DNA of 18,812 nucleotides from Gemmatimonadaceae bacterium (GCA_025451425.1 JANWKK010000051.1:1-18812); one strand, 5' to 3'; shown: positions 1 through 8,230, numbered from the stretch's first letter. Numbers and translations are program-made. Notes: generated from the letters alone by a model not told the origin.

Positions 1-139
1 CATTCTCTTCGACGACGGCGCGAACGCCCCAACGCAGCAGCAGGGCTCTTGGTCGCGCACGTTCACGGCGGCCGGCACGTACAAGTATCACTGCACGATT
101 CATGGTTCAGCGATGTCGGGAACGGTCGTCGTTCAGTGA
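1..139 (+). CDS. Cupredoxin (plastocyanin/azurin-like) blue-copper protein, C-terminal end only
   Basis: Only the last 45 residues are in the window; reading starts at base 2 and stops at TGA 137-139. The fragment ends with the strand YKYHCTIHGSAMSGTVVVQ. In it, Cys31, His34 and Met38 of the fragment form the usual C-terminal copper-ligand loop of type I copper proteins, followed by the closing beta strand. The fourth ligand, an upstream His, lies outside the window. Such proteins are periplasmic or membrane-attached one-electron carriers. The C-x2-H-x3-M spacing is within the range seen in bacterial plastocyanin-like proteins. The gene converges on the lipoprotein gene, with only four bases between the two stop codons. 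Family assignment is firm; partner and pathway cannot be judged from this fragment. Confidence 0.85.
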   Translation, partial: ILFDDGANAPTQQQGSWSRTFTAAGTYKYHCTIHGSAMSGTVVVQ

Positions 140-143
140 ACGC

Positions 144-641
144 CTAACGGCGCGTCGTATCGCGCGGAGCGGTATTGCGCCGCGCGGCATCACGCCGTGA
201 TGTGTCGCGCTGCGGGTCGGAGGTCACCCGGCCCGTGGCGTCGACACGGAAACGCGCCCGCCGGCCGTCGGTGACGTAGACGTTATAGCAACCGGCCCGC
301 AGGGGAGTGGGCCCGGTGTTAACGATATAGCCTGCCGGAGTTACCCCATACTCGATTCGGGACGGCGCGCCATTCGAGCCCGTGGCGACGATTTGCCAAA
401 GCACCGTCTCGTTTCCGCACGCGACGACCGAAAGCCCGTAGATCGTGCCGGCCGGGCCACGTCCGGTGGTGTCGGAGAGTACGAACACCGGTTTGAGCGG
501 CGTCGCGCCGGGCTCGACCCGTACTTCGTTCACCAGCGACTCACACGAGGCGAGCACGAGCGTGAGCGCGACTGCGGTCGCCGCGATACATAATCGTGCT
601 CTCGTAGTGACTTGACTCACAGCGTGAAGTGAGATATGCAC
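144..641 (-). CDS. Small secreted lipoprotein of unknown function with Arg/Asp/Thr-rich tail
   Basis: The product is 165 residues from a GTG start (complement of 639-641). A signal peptide of about 33 residues ends in the lipobox LASC, so the protein is probably lipidated and membrane-anchored. The middle (about residues 45-130) looks like a small beta-rich domain with two cysteines (in VACG and AGCY) that could form a disulfide. The last 25 residues are a repetitive low-complexity tail of RDT/RRD-type units. A second GTG seven codons downstream (VSQVTTRAR) is an equally plausible start; neither has a clear Shine-Dalgarno. I do not recognise the family. The TAG stop lies within a GCCTAACG word, and the gene ends almost back-to-back with the cupredoxin gene. 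Confidence 0.7.
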   Translation of the reverse strand: MHISLHAVSQVTTRARLCIAATAVALTLVLASCESLVNEVRVEPGATPLKPVFVLSDTTGRGPAGTIYGLSVVACGNETVLWQIVATGSNGAPSRIEYGVTPAGYIVNTGPTPLRAGCYNVYVTDGRRARFRVDATGRVTSDPQRDTSRRDAARRNTAPRDTTRR

Positions 642-919
642 ACAGAGTGTGCGGTCGTTGTGGATTTGTGGTCTTCAGCCGCGCGTTCGACCATGCGGCT
701 TTGACTTAGAGGGTGCTTGCCCCGTGGGCACGGTGAATGCATTGCAGAGGGTTGCCGCGCGATGGAACAGTAGCGCAGTAGGTGGGGGCGCGGCGAGGGA
801 GTGTGGGGCATACCGAGTTGGGGAGGGGCTCGTCGCTCCTCCCCGCTCGATTTTATCGGCCGACGCCGGCTTCAGCGGACAGTCGCACGCATCAACATCG
901 CGGCTCGAGGAACAGACCG
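642..919. other. Intergenic region without a recognisable gene
   Basis: This spacer of about 280 bases separates the divergent lipoprotein gene and the RsbRD-like gene. Short open frames cross it but show no start with a ribosome-binding site and no recognisable domain. I could not pick a convincing sigma-70 promoter on either strand. It presumably holds the promoters of both flanking genes. Confidence 0.5.
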
Positions 920-1381
920 GTGCAAGACTTGGATGAGCGGGCTTTGGTCGATCGAGTCATGGTCGAATGGTGGGACTCTGCCGCGCACGCGCTCCCGTGG
1001 GCAGCTATGCCGCTCGATGATCGCTACGGAGAGCTCCGTCGCCTGGCAACGGCACTCGTCTCCTCAGCCGTCGTTAGCGGTGGTCATTCGCGAGACCCCC
1101 AAGAATCGGGCGCGAGGAATGGGGTGATCGCCGCCGCGATCGACCACGGTCGGTATCGAGGGCATCAGGGCGGCACTTGGGAGCTCCTTCTGTTCGAGCT
1201 GACCTTTCTCAGCGATGCGTTGCGCGTGGCCGTTCGCGGCTCGGCGCTGCCGCCGATCGTCAGCGCGCAATTCGAGCGGGAGCTCGCCGCCGGACTGCGG
1301 GTGGCAAAACCCGCGTGCTCCCTCGGCCTCCGCGAAGCGATTCACGAACAGAGCTCGTCGCATCGCGCGATCGACAGCTGA
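920..1381 (+). CDS. Probable RsbRD N-terminal-domain-like protein (stand-alone sensor/co-antagonist type)
   Basis: The best start is GTG at 920, preceded by GAGGAA at 907-912 with seven bases between. This gives 153 residues. The frame is open further upstream to about 782, but that part is Arg/Ser/Pro-rich and looks non-coding. The protein is all-helical in appearance. It has an N-terminal ERALVDRVMVEWWD helix and a late block, AIDHGRYRGHQGGTWELLLF, followed by ELTFLSDALR. That block resembles the HG-x-R-x2-G-x5-L-x-E-x2-LR signature of RsbRD N-terminal domains (RsbT co-antagonist type) found on stressosome and sensor proteins. No kinase, STAS or other output domain follows, so it would be a free-standing module. 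No partner gene is adjacent. The resemblance is by eye and moderate. Confidence 0.55.
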   Translation: MQDLDERALVDRVMVEWWDSAAHALPWAAMPLDDRYGELRRLATALVSSAVVSGGHSRDPQESGARNGVIAAAIDHGRYRGHQGGTWELLLFELTFLSDALRVAVRGSALPPIVSAQFERELAAGLRVAKPACSLGLREAIHEQSSSHRAIDS

Positions 1382-1419
1382 ATCGAAACCTAACGAGCTA
1401 GAGAACAGCGCTGCTTCGC

Positions 1420-2412
1420 TCAGTCCGTGAGTGCGGCAGACGGCGATGGCGTTGCCGCGACGCTCACGTCAATCGGCAAACGATGGCCATTGCGCTCCTC
1501 GACGTGATCGAGCACGCCCTGCCAGACCGCAGCGAACGCATGACCGACGTCGGTCGGCGCTTTGCCCCAGGCGAATTCGGCGGTGTTGCCCGCAACCCAG
1601 AACGGCGGCTCGTCGCGTATGTTGAGTGAGTCGTAAACGCTCTTCACATCGTCGTAGATGAGCGCGGCGTTCGCAGTGTGCGCGTAAAACCCGGGACGGT
1701 ATCGCCCGTCCGAGAGCACTCGCGCTGTCCACGCTTTGTAGTACTCACGCATGGACTGGGGCACGGTGTTCATGTGCTCCACGTCGAGAAAGATCACCGC
1801 CCCGGTGGGGAAACCCTGGGCCTGCGTGCGGGCGATGGCGTCATCGGCATCGGCGCGGCCGCGGTCGGCGCTCACGAAATGCGCCGAGCAGGTCGAACCA
1901 GGTTCGGCACGCGGCTGAACGACGACTTTCATCGGGACACGCTTGGTCACGTAGCTGACGACGGTTCGACCGTGGCGCTGTCTTACCTGCCTAACGCGAT
2001 GCTTTACGAATTTCGTGACGACTTCCGCTTTGCCGGGTGTTTTCCCCCACGTCTGTTGCCCGACGTAAACAACGGCGAGGCCCCATCCCATTCGCGAGAG
2101 CTCGTCACGCTTTCCCGACCAGCTCGCGTCTCGGTGACAGGGTGCGGAGGGCAAGTAAAACCCAACCCATTCGTATGAGCCGTCGTCTCGCCATGCCTGC
2201 ATGGCTTCGTCGCCAGGGTATTTGCTCGTGTCGAATCCCAGATGCCGACCCGCGGTCGTCGAAGCGATGGCGGCCGCCGCGGACGCGAGCTCAGGCGAAG
2301 CGTACGAGAGCGGATTCGACAATTCATCCAGGTTCGATCCGGCGTGACCACGAATGCCGAAAACAACGGTGCTGGCGAGCAGAAGCGTCAGGGCGTCGCG
2401 GGGCTTGGACAA
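1420..2412 (-). CDS. Exported DUF1906 / Rv2525c-like glycoside-hydrolase-like protein
   Basis: The product is 330 residues from a TTG start (complement of 2410-2412) preceded on the minus strand by GGAGGAG. An N-terminal hydrophobic stretch (residues 8-25) looks like a Sec signal peptide. From about residue 57 the sequence has the TIM-barrel landmarks of the DUF1906/Rv2525c-like family: GFDTSKYPG at the first strand, YEWVGFYL, WGLAVVYVGQQ, AVIFLDVEHM, RPGFYAH, PPFWVAG and AVWQG. The acidic residues in GFD and in LDVEH are at the positions expected for an active site of glycoside-hydrolase-like barrels. The substrate is unknown; cell-wall or glycan processing in the periplasm is the family-level guess. 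It converges on the RsbRD-like gene and is divergent from the PQQ dehydrogenase, with a 104-base shared upstream region. Confidence 0.75.
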   Translation of the reverse strand: MSKPRDALTLLLASTVVFGIRGHAGSNLDELSNPLSYASPELASAAAAIASTTAGRHLGFDTSKYPGDEAMQAWRDDGSYEWVGFYLPSAPCHRDASWSGKRDELSRMGWGLAVVYVGQQTWGKTPGKAEVVTKFVKHRVRQVRQRHGRTVVSYVTKRVPMKVVVQPRAEPGSTCSAHFVSADRGRADADDAIARTQAQGFPTGAVIFLDVEHMNTVPQSMREYYKAWTARVLSDGRYRPGFYAHTANAALIYDDVKSVYDSLNIRDEPPFWVAGNTAEFAWGKAPTDVGHAFAAVWQGVLDHVEERNGHRLPIDVSVAATPSPSAALTD

Positions 2413-2516
2413 CGGCTCCTCCAGATGCGCTCGTTTGCGACGCCCGAACCAACGAGCGTCCTTGACCCTACCCGTAGTTAGGCGGGAGGTTCCCGAATCC
2501 TCCTGCGAGCTGGAGT

Positions 2517-4490
2517 GTGAGACGCGCTTCTTTCCACATTGTTGGCCTCACGGTAGCGTTCGTGTTCTCGGTGCGAGCGCAAGCGCAGGTCCGCGTTGAA
2601 TGGCCGACGTATGGGAGTGACGCCGCGGCGACGAAGTATTCTCCACTCGCTGACATCAAGCGCGACAATGTCCAGCGCCTAACGATCGCATGGCGTTGGC
2701 GTCTGGGGGAGCAGCCGATCCCGAGAACGGACAGCACGACGGCGGCGCATCCGGGGACTTTCGAGGCGACGCCGCTCATGGTCGGTGACACGCTGTACTT
2801 CAGCACGCCGTACAATCGCGTTGTCGCGTTGGACGCCAACACCGGACAACCGATCTGGATCTACGATCCGCGCGCATATGCGTTCGGGCAGCCTTCGAAC
2901 GGCACCGGCTTCGTGCATCGGGGCGTCGCGACATGGACGAATGGACACGAGCGGCGAGTCTTCATCAACTCGCGCTGGCGCCTTATCGCTCTCGATGCAC
3001 AGACCGGGAAGCCAATTCGCGATTTCGGTGACACTGGCGTCGTGGATCTCACGGCGCAGCTTCGGCGTCCCGTAAACAAGTTGCACTATACCAACACATC
3101 ACCCCCCGTGGTGTGGGGCAATCTCGTCATGGTCGGAAACGGCGTCGGGGACCGACTGGTTTATCAAGACGACCCACCCGGCGACGTGCAGGCGTTCGAC
3201 GTCCGGACTGGGAAGCGCGTGTGGGACTTCAATCCGATTCCGCAGCCAGGTGAGTTCGGCAACGATACGTGGGAAGACAGCTCATGGAAGCACACCGGGC
3301 ACACGAACGTCTGGGCGCCATTCAGCGTCGACAGTGCGCGTGGTCTGGTCTATCTCCCTCTGAGCACGCCGAGCAACGATTGGTACGGTGGCTCTCGCAA
3401 AGGCGACAACCTATTCGCGGAGTCGATCGTATGTCTCGATGCCCGAACAGGAAAGCGAAAGTGGCATTTCCAAACGGTGCATCACGGCTTGTGGGACTAT
3501 GACATCCCTGCACCGCCAGTGCTGGGCACGGTGACCGTCAACGGCCGCCGGACCGACATCGTCGCTGTTCCTACCAAGATGGGTTTTCTCTTCGTCTTCG
3601 ATCGTGTCACTGGTCGACCGGTCTGGCCGATTGTCGAGAAGCCCGTTCCCACGAGCGACGTTCCTGGCGAGCGCGCTGCTGGGACGCAGCCATTTCCGAC
3701 CAAGCCGGGTCCCTTCGCTCAGCAAGGCTTCACCGAGAAGGACGTCATCGACTTTACGCCGGAGATCAAGCGACGCGCGCTGGCGACAATCGCGTCCTAT
3801 CGGCTTGGCCCACTCTTCACGCCGCCATCGAACGCCGGCACGATCGTCATGCCGGGTGCAATTGGCGGTGCCGGCTGGGGCGGCGGGGCCTTCGACCCGG
3901 AAACGGGGCTGATCTACATCAAGGCCACGAACTCGCCGGCGCTTTACAAGATTCTCAAGACGGAATCGGCGTCTGACACGGTCGACGCACCGTACATGGT
4001 CGACCTGCCGCACTCGACGCCATCGCTTTTGTTAGGCGCGACCGGCGACACGGCGGCGGAGCACCAGCCGTCGGTATCGGAGCTGCCGATCAACAAACCG
4101 CCCTACGGCACGCTGACGGCGATCGATCTCAACACCGGCGAACTGCGGTGGCAGATCACCCTTGGTGACTCACCGCAGATCCGTTGGAATCCGCTGCTGC
4201 GTGGCGCTTCGCTGCCGGCGCTGCTCGGCGTATCTGGAGCGCCCGGGGCAATCGTGACACGCGGCGGACTCGTGTTTGTCTCGGGAGGCGGGTCGACGCT
4301 CTATGCGATCGATAAGGCATCGGGCGCGACTCGCTGGCAGGCGAATCTCGGCCGCCGCGCGTACTCGGTGCCCATGACGTATCGAACCCGAATTGGAAGG
4401 CAGTTCGTCGTCATCGCCACGGGCGCGGGTGCCGACGCGGAGCTCGTCGCCTTCGCGCTGGGCGACCGGAGCGCCGAACAAGGCAAATGA
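2517..4490 (+). CDS. Periplasmic PQQ-dependent dehydrogenase (quinoprotein glucose/alcohol dehydrogenase-like)
   Basis: The product is 657 residues. GTG at 2517 is the first start after an in-frame stop at 2475. It gives a signal peptide ending AQAQ, so the enzyme is exported; no good Shine-Dalgarno is visible. The mature protein begins WPTYGSDAAATKYSPL, then shows the tryptophan-docking repeats of an eight-bladed PQQ propeller, such as VVALDANTGQPIW, QAFDVRTGKRVW, VCLDARTGKRKW, TAIDLNTGELRW and YAIDKASGATRW. The active-site block around residues 322-329 (HHGLWDYD) and Lys354 (PTKMG) matches the Asp/Lys pair I recall for membrane glucose dehydrogenase, except that the usual HHD is HHG. There is no CxxCH, so no fused cytochrome c, and no N-terminal membrane bundle. 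Electrons must go to a separate acceptor. Substrate (sugar or alcohol) cannot be told from sequence; PQQ synthesis genes are not in the window. Confidence 0.88.
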   Translation: MRRASFHIVGLTVAFVFSVRAQAQVRVEWPTYGSDAAATKYSPLADIKRDNVQRLTIAWRWRLGEQPIPRTDSTTAAHPGTFEATPLMVGDTLYFSTPYNRVVALDANTGQPIWIYDPRAYAFGQPSNGTGFVHRGVATWTNGHERRVFINSRWRLIALDAQTGKPIRDFGDTGVVDLTAQLRRPVNKLHYTNTSPPVVWGNLVMVGNGVGDRLVYQDDPPGDVQAFDVRTGKRVWDFNPIPQPGEFGNDTWEDSSWKHTGHTNVWAPFSVDSARGLVYLPLSTPSNDWYGGSRKGDNLFAESIVCLDARTGKRKWHFQTVHHGLWDYDIPAPPVLGTVTVNGRRTDIVAVPTKMGFLFVFDRVTGRPVWPIVEKPVPTSDVPGERAAGTQPFPTKPGPFAQQGFTEKDVIDFTPEIKRRALATIASYRLGPLFTPPSNAGTIVMPGAIGGAGWGGGAFDPETGLIYIKATNSPALYKILKTESASDTVDAPYMVDLPHSTPSLLLGATGDTAAEHQPSVSELPINKPPYGTLTAIDLNTGELRWQITLGDSPQIRWNPLLRGASLPALLGVSGAPGAIVTRGGLVFVSGGGSTLYAIDKASGATRWQANLGRRAYSVPMTYRTRIGRQFVVIATGAGADAELVAFALGDRSAEQGK

Positions 4491-4583
4491 TGCGAAGCCG
4501 CCAACGTGCCGGTCTCGGCTGATCGGTAATTGCGGGCGGTTCAGGCGCAATCCTTGTAATGATGAGCGGAGCAGGCACTTCGG

Positions 4584-4847
4584 ATGGGGGGCTTTATGAA
4601 AGGGTCAACACTGCGAGTTGCGTCGGTAGTGGGAATAGCGATGACGCTCGCCGCGTGCAGCGGTAAACCGAAAGACGAGGCGAGCTTCAAAGCATCGATC
4701 GACTCGATGACGCCGCATCTCGATAGCACGAAGGCGGCGCTGGACTCATCGAAGACGGGCGCCGCGGTCGGCGCGCAGGTCGATACGACGAAGCTTGGAG
4801 CAGCGAAGACGGAGAGCATTCTCACGAAGGCGCGCAAATCCCCGTGA
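4584..4847 (+). CDS. Very small lipoprotein, unknown function
   Basis: The frame opens at ATG 4584 (87 residues). The in-frame ATG at 4596, directly preceded by a run of six G at 4586-4591, is the likelier start and gives 83 residues. A short signal peptide ends in the lipobox LAAC. The mature part is a Lys/Asp/Ser/Ala-rich, probably helical or disordered segment with a repeating SMTPHLDSTKAALDSS-type pattern and no hydrophobic core. It shares the bases GTGA with the start of the next gene, so the two are translationally coupled. I do not recognise the family. The pairing with a predicted cytoplasmic RNase is odd and no shared role is apparent. Confidence 0.65.
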   Translation: MGGFMKGSTLRVASVVGIAMTLAACSGKPKDEASFKASIDSMTPHLDSTKAALDSSKTGAAVGAQVDTTKLGAAKTESILTKARKSP

Positions 4848-5269
4848 GCAAGCCGATCGTCCTCGTCGACGGATCGAACGTCGCGCATTCGACGGAGGGC
4901 GAGAAGGCGCAACTGGGGAACATTCTCGCCGTGCGCGAGAAGCTCGCTGAAGAGGGGTGGGAACCCGTCGTCGTCGTCGATGCGTCGCTGCGCCATCAGA
5001 TCGACGATCCCGCCGGCTACGAGCAGCTCGTGGAACAGGGAGTCGTGAGGCAGGCACCGGCGGGCACCGATGCCGATTATTTCATTCTTACCTTCGCACG
5101 CGAGCTCGACGCGCGCATCGTGTCGAACGATCGCTACCGAGACCGACTCCGTGATTTTCCGGACGCGACGGATCGCCTGATCAGATTTATGATCGTCGAG
5201 CGCGAAGTAGTGCTCGAGCGGAGAGCCGGGAAACGTGCACCCGGTCGGAAGCGGAGCGGGCGAAAATAG
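4844..5269 (+). CDS. NYN / Zc3h12a-like PIN-fold ribonuclease
   Basis: The product is 141 residues from GTG at 4844, overlapping the stop of the preceding lipoprotein gene by four bases. The N-terminus IVLVDGSNVAHS contains Asp9 and Asn12, the first metal-site motif of the NYN/PIN fold. Further on, GTDADYFIL (Asp76, Asp78) and IVSNDRYRD (Asn95, Asp96, Asp100) supply the remaining acidic residues expected for a divalent-metal nuclease. The pattern fits Zc3h12a-like NYN domains, which cleave RNA. The C-terminal tail of about 16 residues is Arg/Lys/Gly-rich and could bind nucleic acid. No antitoxin-like partner is next to it, so a toxin-antitoxin role is not supported. A palindromic repeat begins five bases after the stop and may end transcription. 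Confidence 0.82.
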   Translation: MSKPIVLVDGSNVAHSTEGEKAQLGNILAVREKLAEEGWEPVVVVDASLRHQIDDPAGYEQLVEQGVVRQAPAGTDADYFILTFARELDARIVSNDRYRDRLRDFPDATDRLIRFMIVEREVVLERRAGKRAPGRKRSGRK

Positions 5270-5273
5270 CGCT

Positions 5274-5385
5274 CCTGTCATCCTGAGCGCAGCGAAGGAT
5301 CTGCTTTCCGTCCACCGAAAGCAGATCCTTTGTTGCTTGCGCTCCTCCACAGCAAGCTCTTTCGCTCCTCAGCGAGGATGACAGG
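5274..5385. repeat. 112-bp palindromic intergenic repeat (TGTCATCCTGAGCG type)
   Basis: The outer arms are CCTGTCATCCT (5274-5284) and AGGATGACAGG (5375-5385), an exact 11-bp inverted repeat. Inside is a perfect 14-bp stem: AAGGATCTGCTTTC (5295-5308) against GAAAGCAGATCCTT (5317-5330), with an 8-base loop. The left side reads through CCTGAGCGCAGCGAAGG, a word I remember as a dispersed repeat in many bacteria with large GC-rich genomes (memory, not a search). There is no ORF and no transposase. It could fold into a cruciform or terminator-like RNA hairpin after the RNase gene. The shape suggests a REP/MITE-like element. Confidence 0.8.
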
Positions 5386-5454
5386 TGGTGGTAACCTTTC
5401 CACGGCGCCGAGCGTCCTAACAACCGGCGCAGTGTCCCCCTTCCAGAGGTCGTA

Positions 5455-8226
5455 ATGCCTTCCTCGCACGTCTTGCGCACGCTCGCTGCCGTTGCCGGTG
5501 TCGTCGTGCTCACCTCGTCGTCCGCGATCGCACAGGCCCAAAATGCCGGCTCGTCCCTCGTGAAGGGGGTGAGTGTAGAAGGCATCACGGAGTACCGACT
5601 CGCGAACGGTCTCAGGGTCCTGCTCTTCCCGGACAAGTCGAAGCCACAGACGACAGTGAACATCACCTACCTCGTCGGCTCGCGTCAGGAAGGTTACGGC
5701 GAGACGGGCATGGCGCACCTGCTGGAGCACATGCAGTTCAAGGGGACGCCGAAGCATCGTCATCCATCGGAGGAGATCACGCAACACGGTGCGACCTTCG
5801 ACGCAACGACCTCGTTCGACCGGACGAATTTCTTCGAGACGTTTACCACGGCTGACTCGAGTCTCGCCTGGGCGCTCGATCTCGAATCGGATCGAATGAT
5901 GAACAGCTTCATCGCGCGCGAGGATCTCGACAAGGAGATGCCGGTCGTGCGTAACGAGTTCGAGAAAGATGAGAACAGCCCGTTCGTTGTCACGCTGAAG
6001 CGTGTGTTAGGCACGGCATATCTGTTCCACGCTTACAGTCATCTCCCAATTGGTGCGCAGAGCGACATCGAGAACGTGCCGATCGAGAAGCTGCAAGCGT
6101 TCTATCACAAGCACTATCAGCCGGACAACGCGATTTTGATGATCGCCGGCAACTTCGACGAGCAGCGTGCGCTCGGGCTGGTGCAGGAGAAGTTCGGCGC
6201 AATCCCGCGTCCAACAAGAGTGCTCGATCAGACATACACAGTCGAGCCAACGCAGGACGGCGAGCGGATGGCGACGATCCGTCGCACCGGAAACGCGCAG
6301 CTCATCATGTCGTTCTATCATATTCCCGCGGGAACGCATCCCGATTTCCCCGCGATCGACGTTTTGACTCGCATCCTCGGCGATCCGGCTTCCGGCCGTC
6401 TGCAAAAGGGGCTGGTGGAGACGAAAAAGGCGTCGGCGGTTCAGGCCAACAATCTCCAACAGCACGATCCGGGCGGACTCTTCCTCGCCGCGCTAATGCA
6501 GAAGACGCAATCGATCGACAGCGCGGAGGCAGCGCTGTTCAACGCGGCGACGGAGATCGCGACGGCGAAACCGCCGACGACCGAAGAGGTCGAGCGCGCG
6601 AAGACAGACGTACTCAAGAACTTCGACCTCGCGCCGACCAATACCAGTCGATTCGGCTTGGAGCTGAGTGAGTGGATGGCCATGGGCGACTGGCGGCTCT
6701 TCTTTTATCACCGCGATCAGGTGAAGAAGGTGACGGTCCAGGACGTTCAGCGCGTTGCGAGCGCGTACCTCAAGGAATCGAATCGCACCGTGGGTCTCTT
6801 CATTCCTACGGAGAAGCCGGATCGGACGGAGATCACGGCAGCACCGAGCGCGGACTCGTTGCTCAAGGGCTACAAGAGCGATGTCGTGGTCGCGACCGGC
6901 GAGTCGTTCGACACGTCGCCGACGAACATCGAGTCGCGCATTCATCGCAGTGCGCTGAAGTCGGGCTTCCGGCTCGCCCTGCTGCCGAAGAAAAATCGTG
7001 GCGAGGCCGTTTCGGCGGTCGTGAGCCTCCGCATCGGAAACGAGAAGGCCCTCACGAATCGCTCGATGCTGCCGAATCTTACGGCGCAAATGCTGATGCG
7101 GGGTACAAAGTCGCTCAACCGCCAACAGCTTACTGATTCGCTCAACAAGTTGAAGGCGAAGGTGGCAATCGCGATGGCGTCGGCTGGGAATGTCCGCGCA
7201 ACCATCGAAACAACGCGTCCGAATTTCGCCGGTACGTTGAAGCTCGTTGGCGACATGCTTCGTCAACCAGCATTCGACCAGACGGAATTCGAGCAGGCGC
7301 AGCGTGAGGCAATCACCGGCGTCGAGTCCCAGCGAGGGGAACCGATGATGCTCGGCCAGATCACCTTCGCTCGGGAGATCGGACGCTACGAGAAGGGGCA
7401 TCCGCGCTACGTGCCGCTGCCCGAGGAGCAGATCGAGGGCTACAAGGCGGCAACGCTCGCCGAGGTTCACAAGTTCTATAGAGAGCTCTACGGCGCTTCG
7501 ACAGGCGAGCTTGCCGTCGTCGGCGACTTCGATGACGCGGAGATCGCCCGTGTTGCCGCGGATGCATTCGGCGGCTGGAAGAGCGCGACGGCCTTCAAGC
7601 CCATCGCGGTCTCACTCGCGCCGACGAGCACGAACAAGCGCACGGTCGAAACGCCGGACAAAGCGAATGCGCTGTTCGTCGCCGGAGAGACGTTTCAGAT
7701 GACGGACACCGACCCGGATTACCCGGCGCTCCTTCTCATCAACTACATGCTTGGTGAAAGTCCGCTCGACAGCCGCTTGCCAGCCCGCATCCGCCAGAAG
7801 GAGGGCCTGAGTTATGCCGTGCAGTCTGCGCTCAACGTGAGCGCATTGGATCGCGCAGGCCAATGGGTCGCGCTGGCGATCTCGAATCCCGCGAATGCGG
7901 AAAAGGTCAACACCGCGTTCTTCGACGAGATCGGCAAGATCGTGAGGGATGGCTTCTCCGCCGAAGAGGTCGAGAAGGGCAAGACGACTTATCTGCAGCG
8001 GCGATCGATGGCCCGCGCGAACGACCTAGCGCTCGCCGGTCAGCTCGCGATTGGACTTTACCTCGGCCGCACAATGACGTTCGATGGAAACATCGAACAG
8101 AAGATTGGTGCGCTGACGGCGGACGAGGTCAACGCTGCTCTGCGCCGGACATTCGATCCGGCGAAGATGGCAGTCGTCATGGCTGGAGATTTTTCAAAGG
8201 TTACTCAAGCCGGCAAGCCGCAGTAG
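5455..8226 (+). CDS. Exported M16-family zinc metallopeptidase, two fused M16 domains
   Basis: The product is 923 residues. The ATG at 5455 has AGAGG at 5445-5449. A signal peptide of about 28 residues ends SAIAQAQ, so it acts in the periplasm or outside. The first M16 domain (about residues 45-470) carries the inverted zinc motif H88-L-L-E-H92, with Glu91 as catalytic base and Glu168 (in RNEFE) as likely third ligand. The second domain (about 500-915) has the aligned site degraded: Asn541 and Gln545 stand where the two His should be. It retains the Arg-x-x-x-GLSY element (ending Tyr787) that closes over substrate in this family. This active-plus-inactive arrangement is typical of M16B/processing-peptidase-like proteins and of PqqL-type proteases. 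The substrate is probably peptides; nothing nearby shows which. Transcription likely ends at the hairpin just after the stop. Confidence 0.92.
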   Translation: MPSSHVLRTLAAVAGVVVLTSSSAIAQAQNAGSSLVKGVSVEGITEYRLANGLRVLLFPDKSKPQTTVNITYLVGSRQEGYGETGMAHLLEHMQFKGTPKHRHPSEEITQHGATFDATTSFDRTNFFETFTTADSSLAWALDLESDRMMNSFIAREDLDKEMPVVRNEFEKDENSPFVVTLKRVLGTAYLFHAYSHLPIGAQSDIENVPIEKLQAFYHKHYQPDNAILMIAGNFDEQRALGLVQEKFGAIPRPTRVLDQTYTVEPTQDGERMATIRRTGNAQLIMSFYHIPAGTHPDFPAIDVLTRILGDPASGRLQKGLVETKKASAVQANNLQQHDPGGLFLAALMQKTQSIDSAEAALFNAATEIATAKPPTTEEVERAKTDVLKNFDLAPTNTSRFGLELSEWMAMGDWRLFFYHRDQVKKVTVQDVQRVASAYLKESNRTVGLFIPTEKPDRTEITAAPSADSLLKGYKSDVVVATGESFDTSPTNIESRIHRSALKSGFRLALLPKKNRGEAVSAVVSLRIGNEKALTNRSMLPNLTAQMLMRGTKSLNRQQLTDSLNKLKAKVAIAMASAGNVRATIETTRPNFAGTLKLVGDMLRQPAFDQTEFEQAQREAITGVESQRGEPMMLGQITFAREIGRYEKGHPRYVPLPEEQIEGYKAATLAEVHKFYRELYGASTGELAVVGDFDDAEIARVAADAFGGWKSATAFKPIAVSLAPTSTNKRTVETPDKANALFVAGETFQMTDTDPDYPALLLINYMLGESPLDSRLPARIRQKEGLSYAVQSALNVSALDRAGQWVALAISNPANAEKVNTAFFDEIGKIVRDGFSAEEVEKGKTTYLQRRSMARANDLALAGQLAIGLYLGRTMTFDGNIEQKIGALTADEVNAALRRTFDPAKMAVVMAGDFSKVTQAGKPQ

Positions 8227-8230
8227 GGTA

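Noticed and set aside
782..919. Upstream extension of the RsbRD-like gene to an earlier ATG
   Set aside because: The added residues are low-complexity and no ribosome-binding site precedes that ATG; GTG 920 has GAGGAA at good spacing.
4844..5269. Toxin-antitoxin module around the NYN RNase
   Set aside because: The partner is an exported lipoprotein, not a DNA-binding or helical antitoxin, and no other small gene is adjacent.
7060..7110. Second zinc site in the M16 protein
   Set aside because: The aligned positions are Asn541, Ala544 and Gln545 instead of His/Glu/His, so the second domain is non-catalytic, as is common in the family.
6493..7470. 325-codon open frame on the minus strand opposite the M16 peptidase
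   Set aside because: It mirrors the codon phase of a GC-rich gene, is rich in Arg/Leu/His without any domain, and lies entirely under a well-supported gene.
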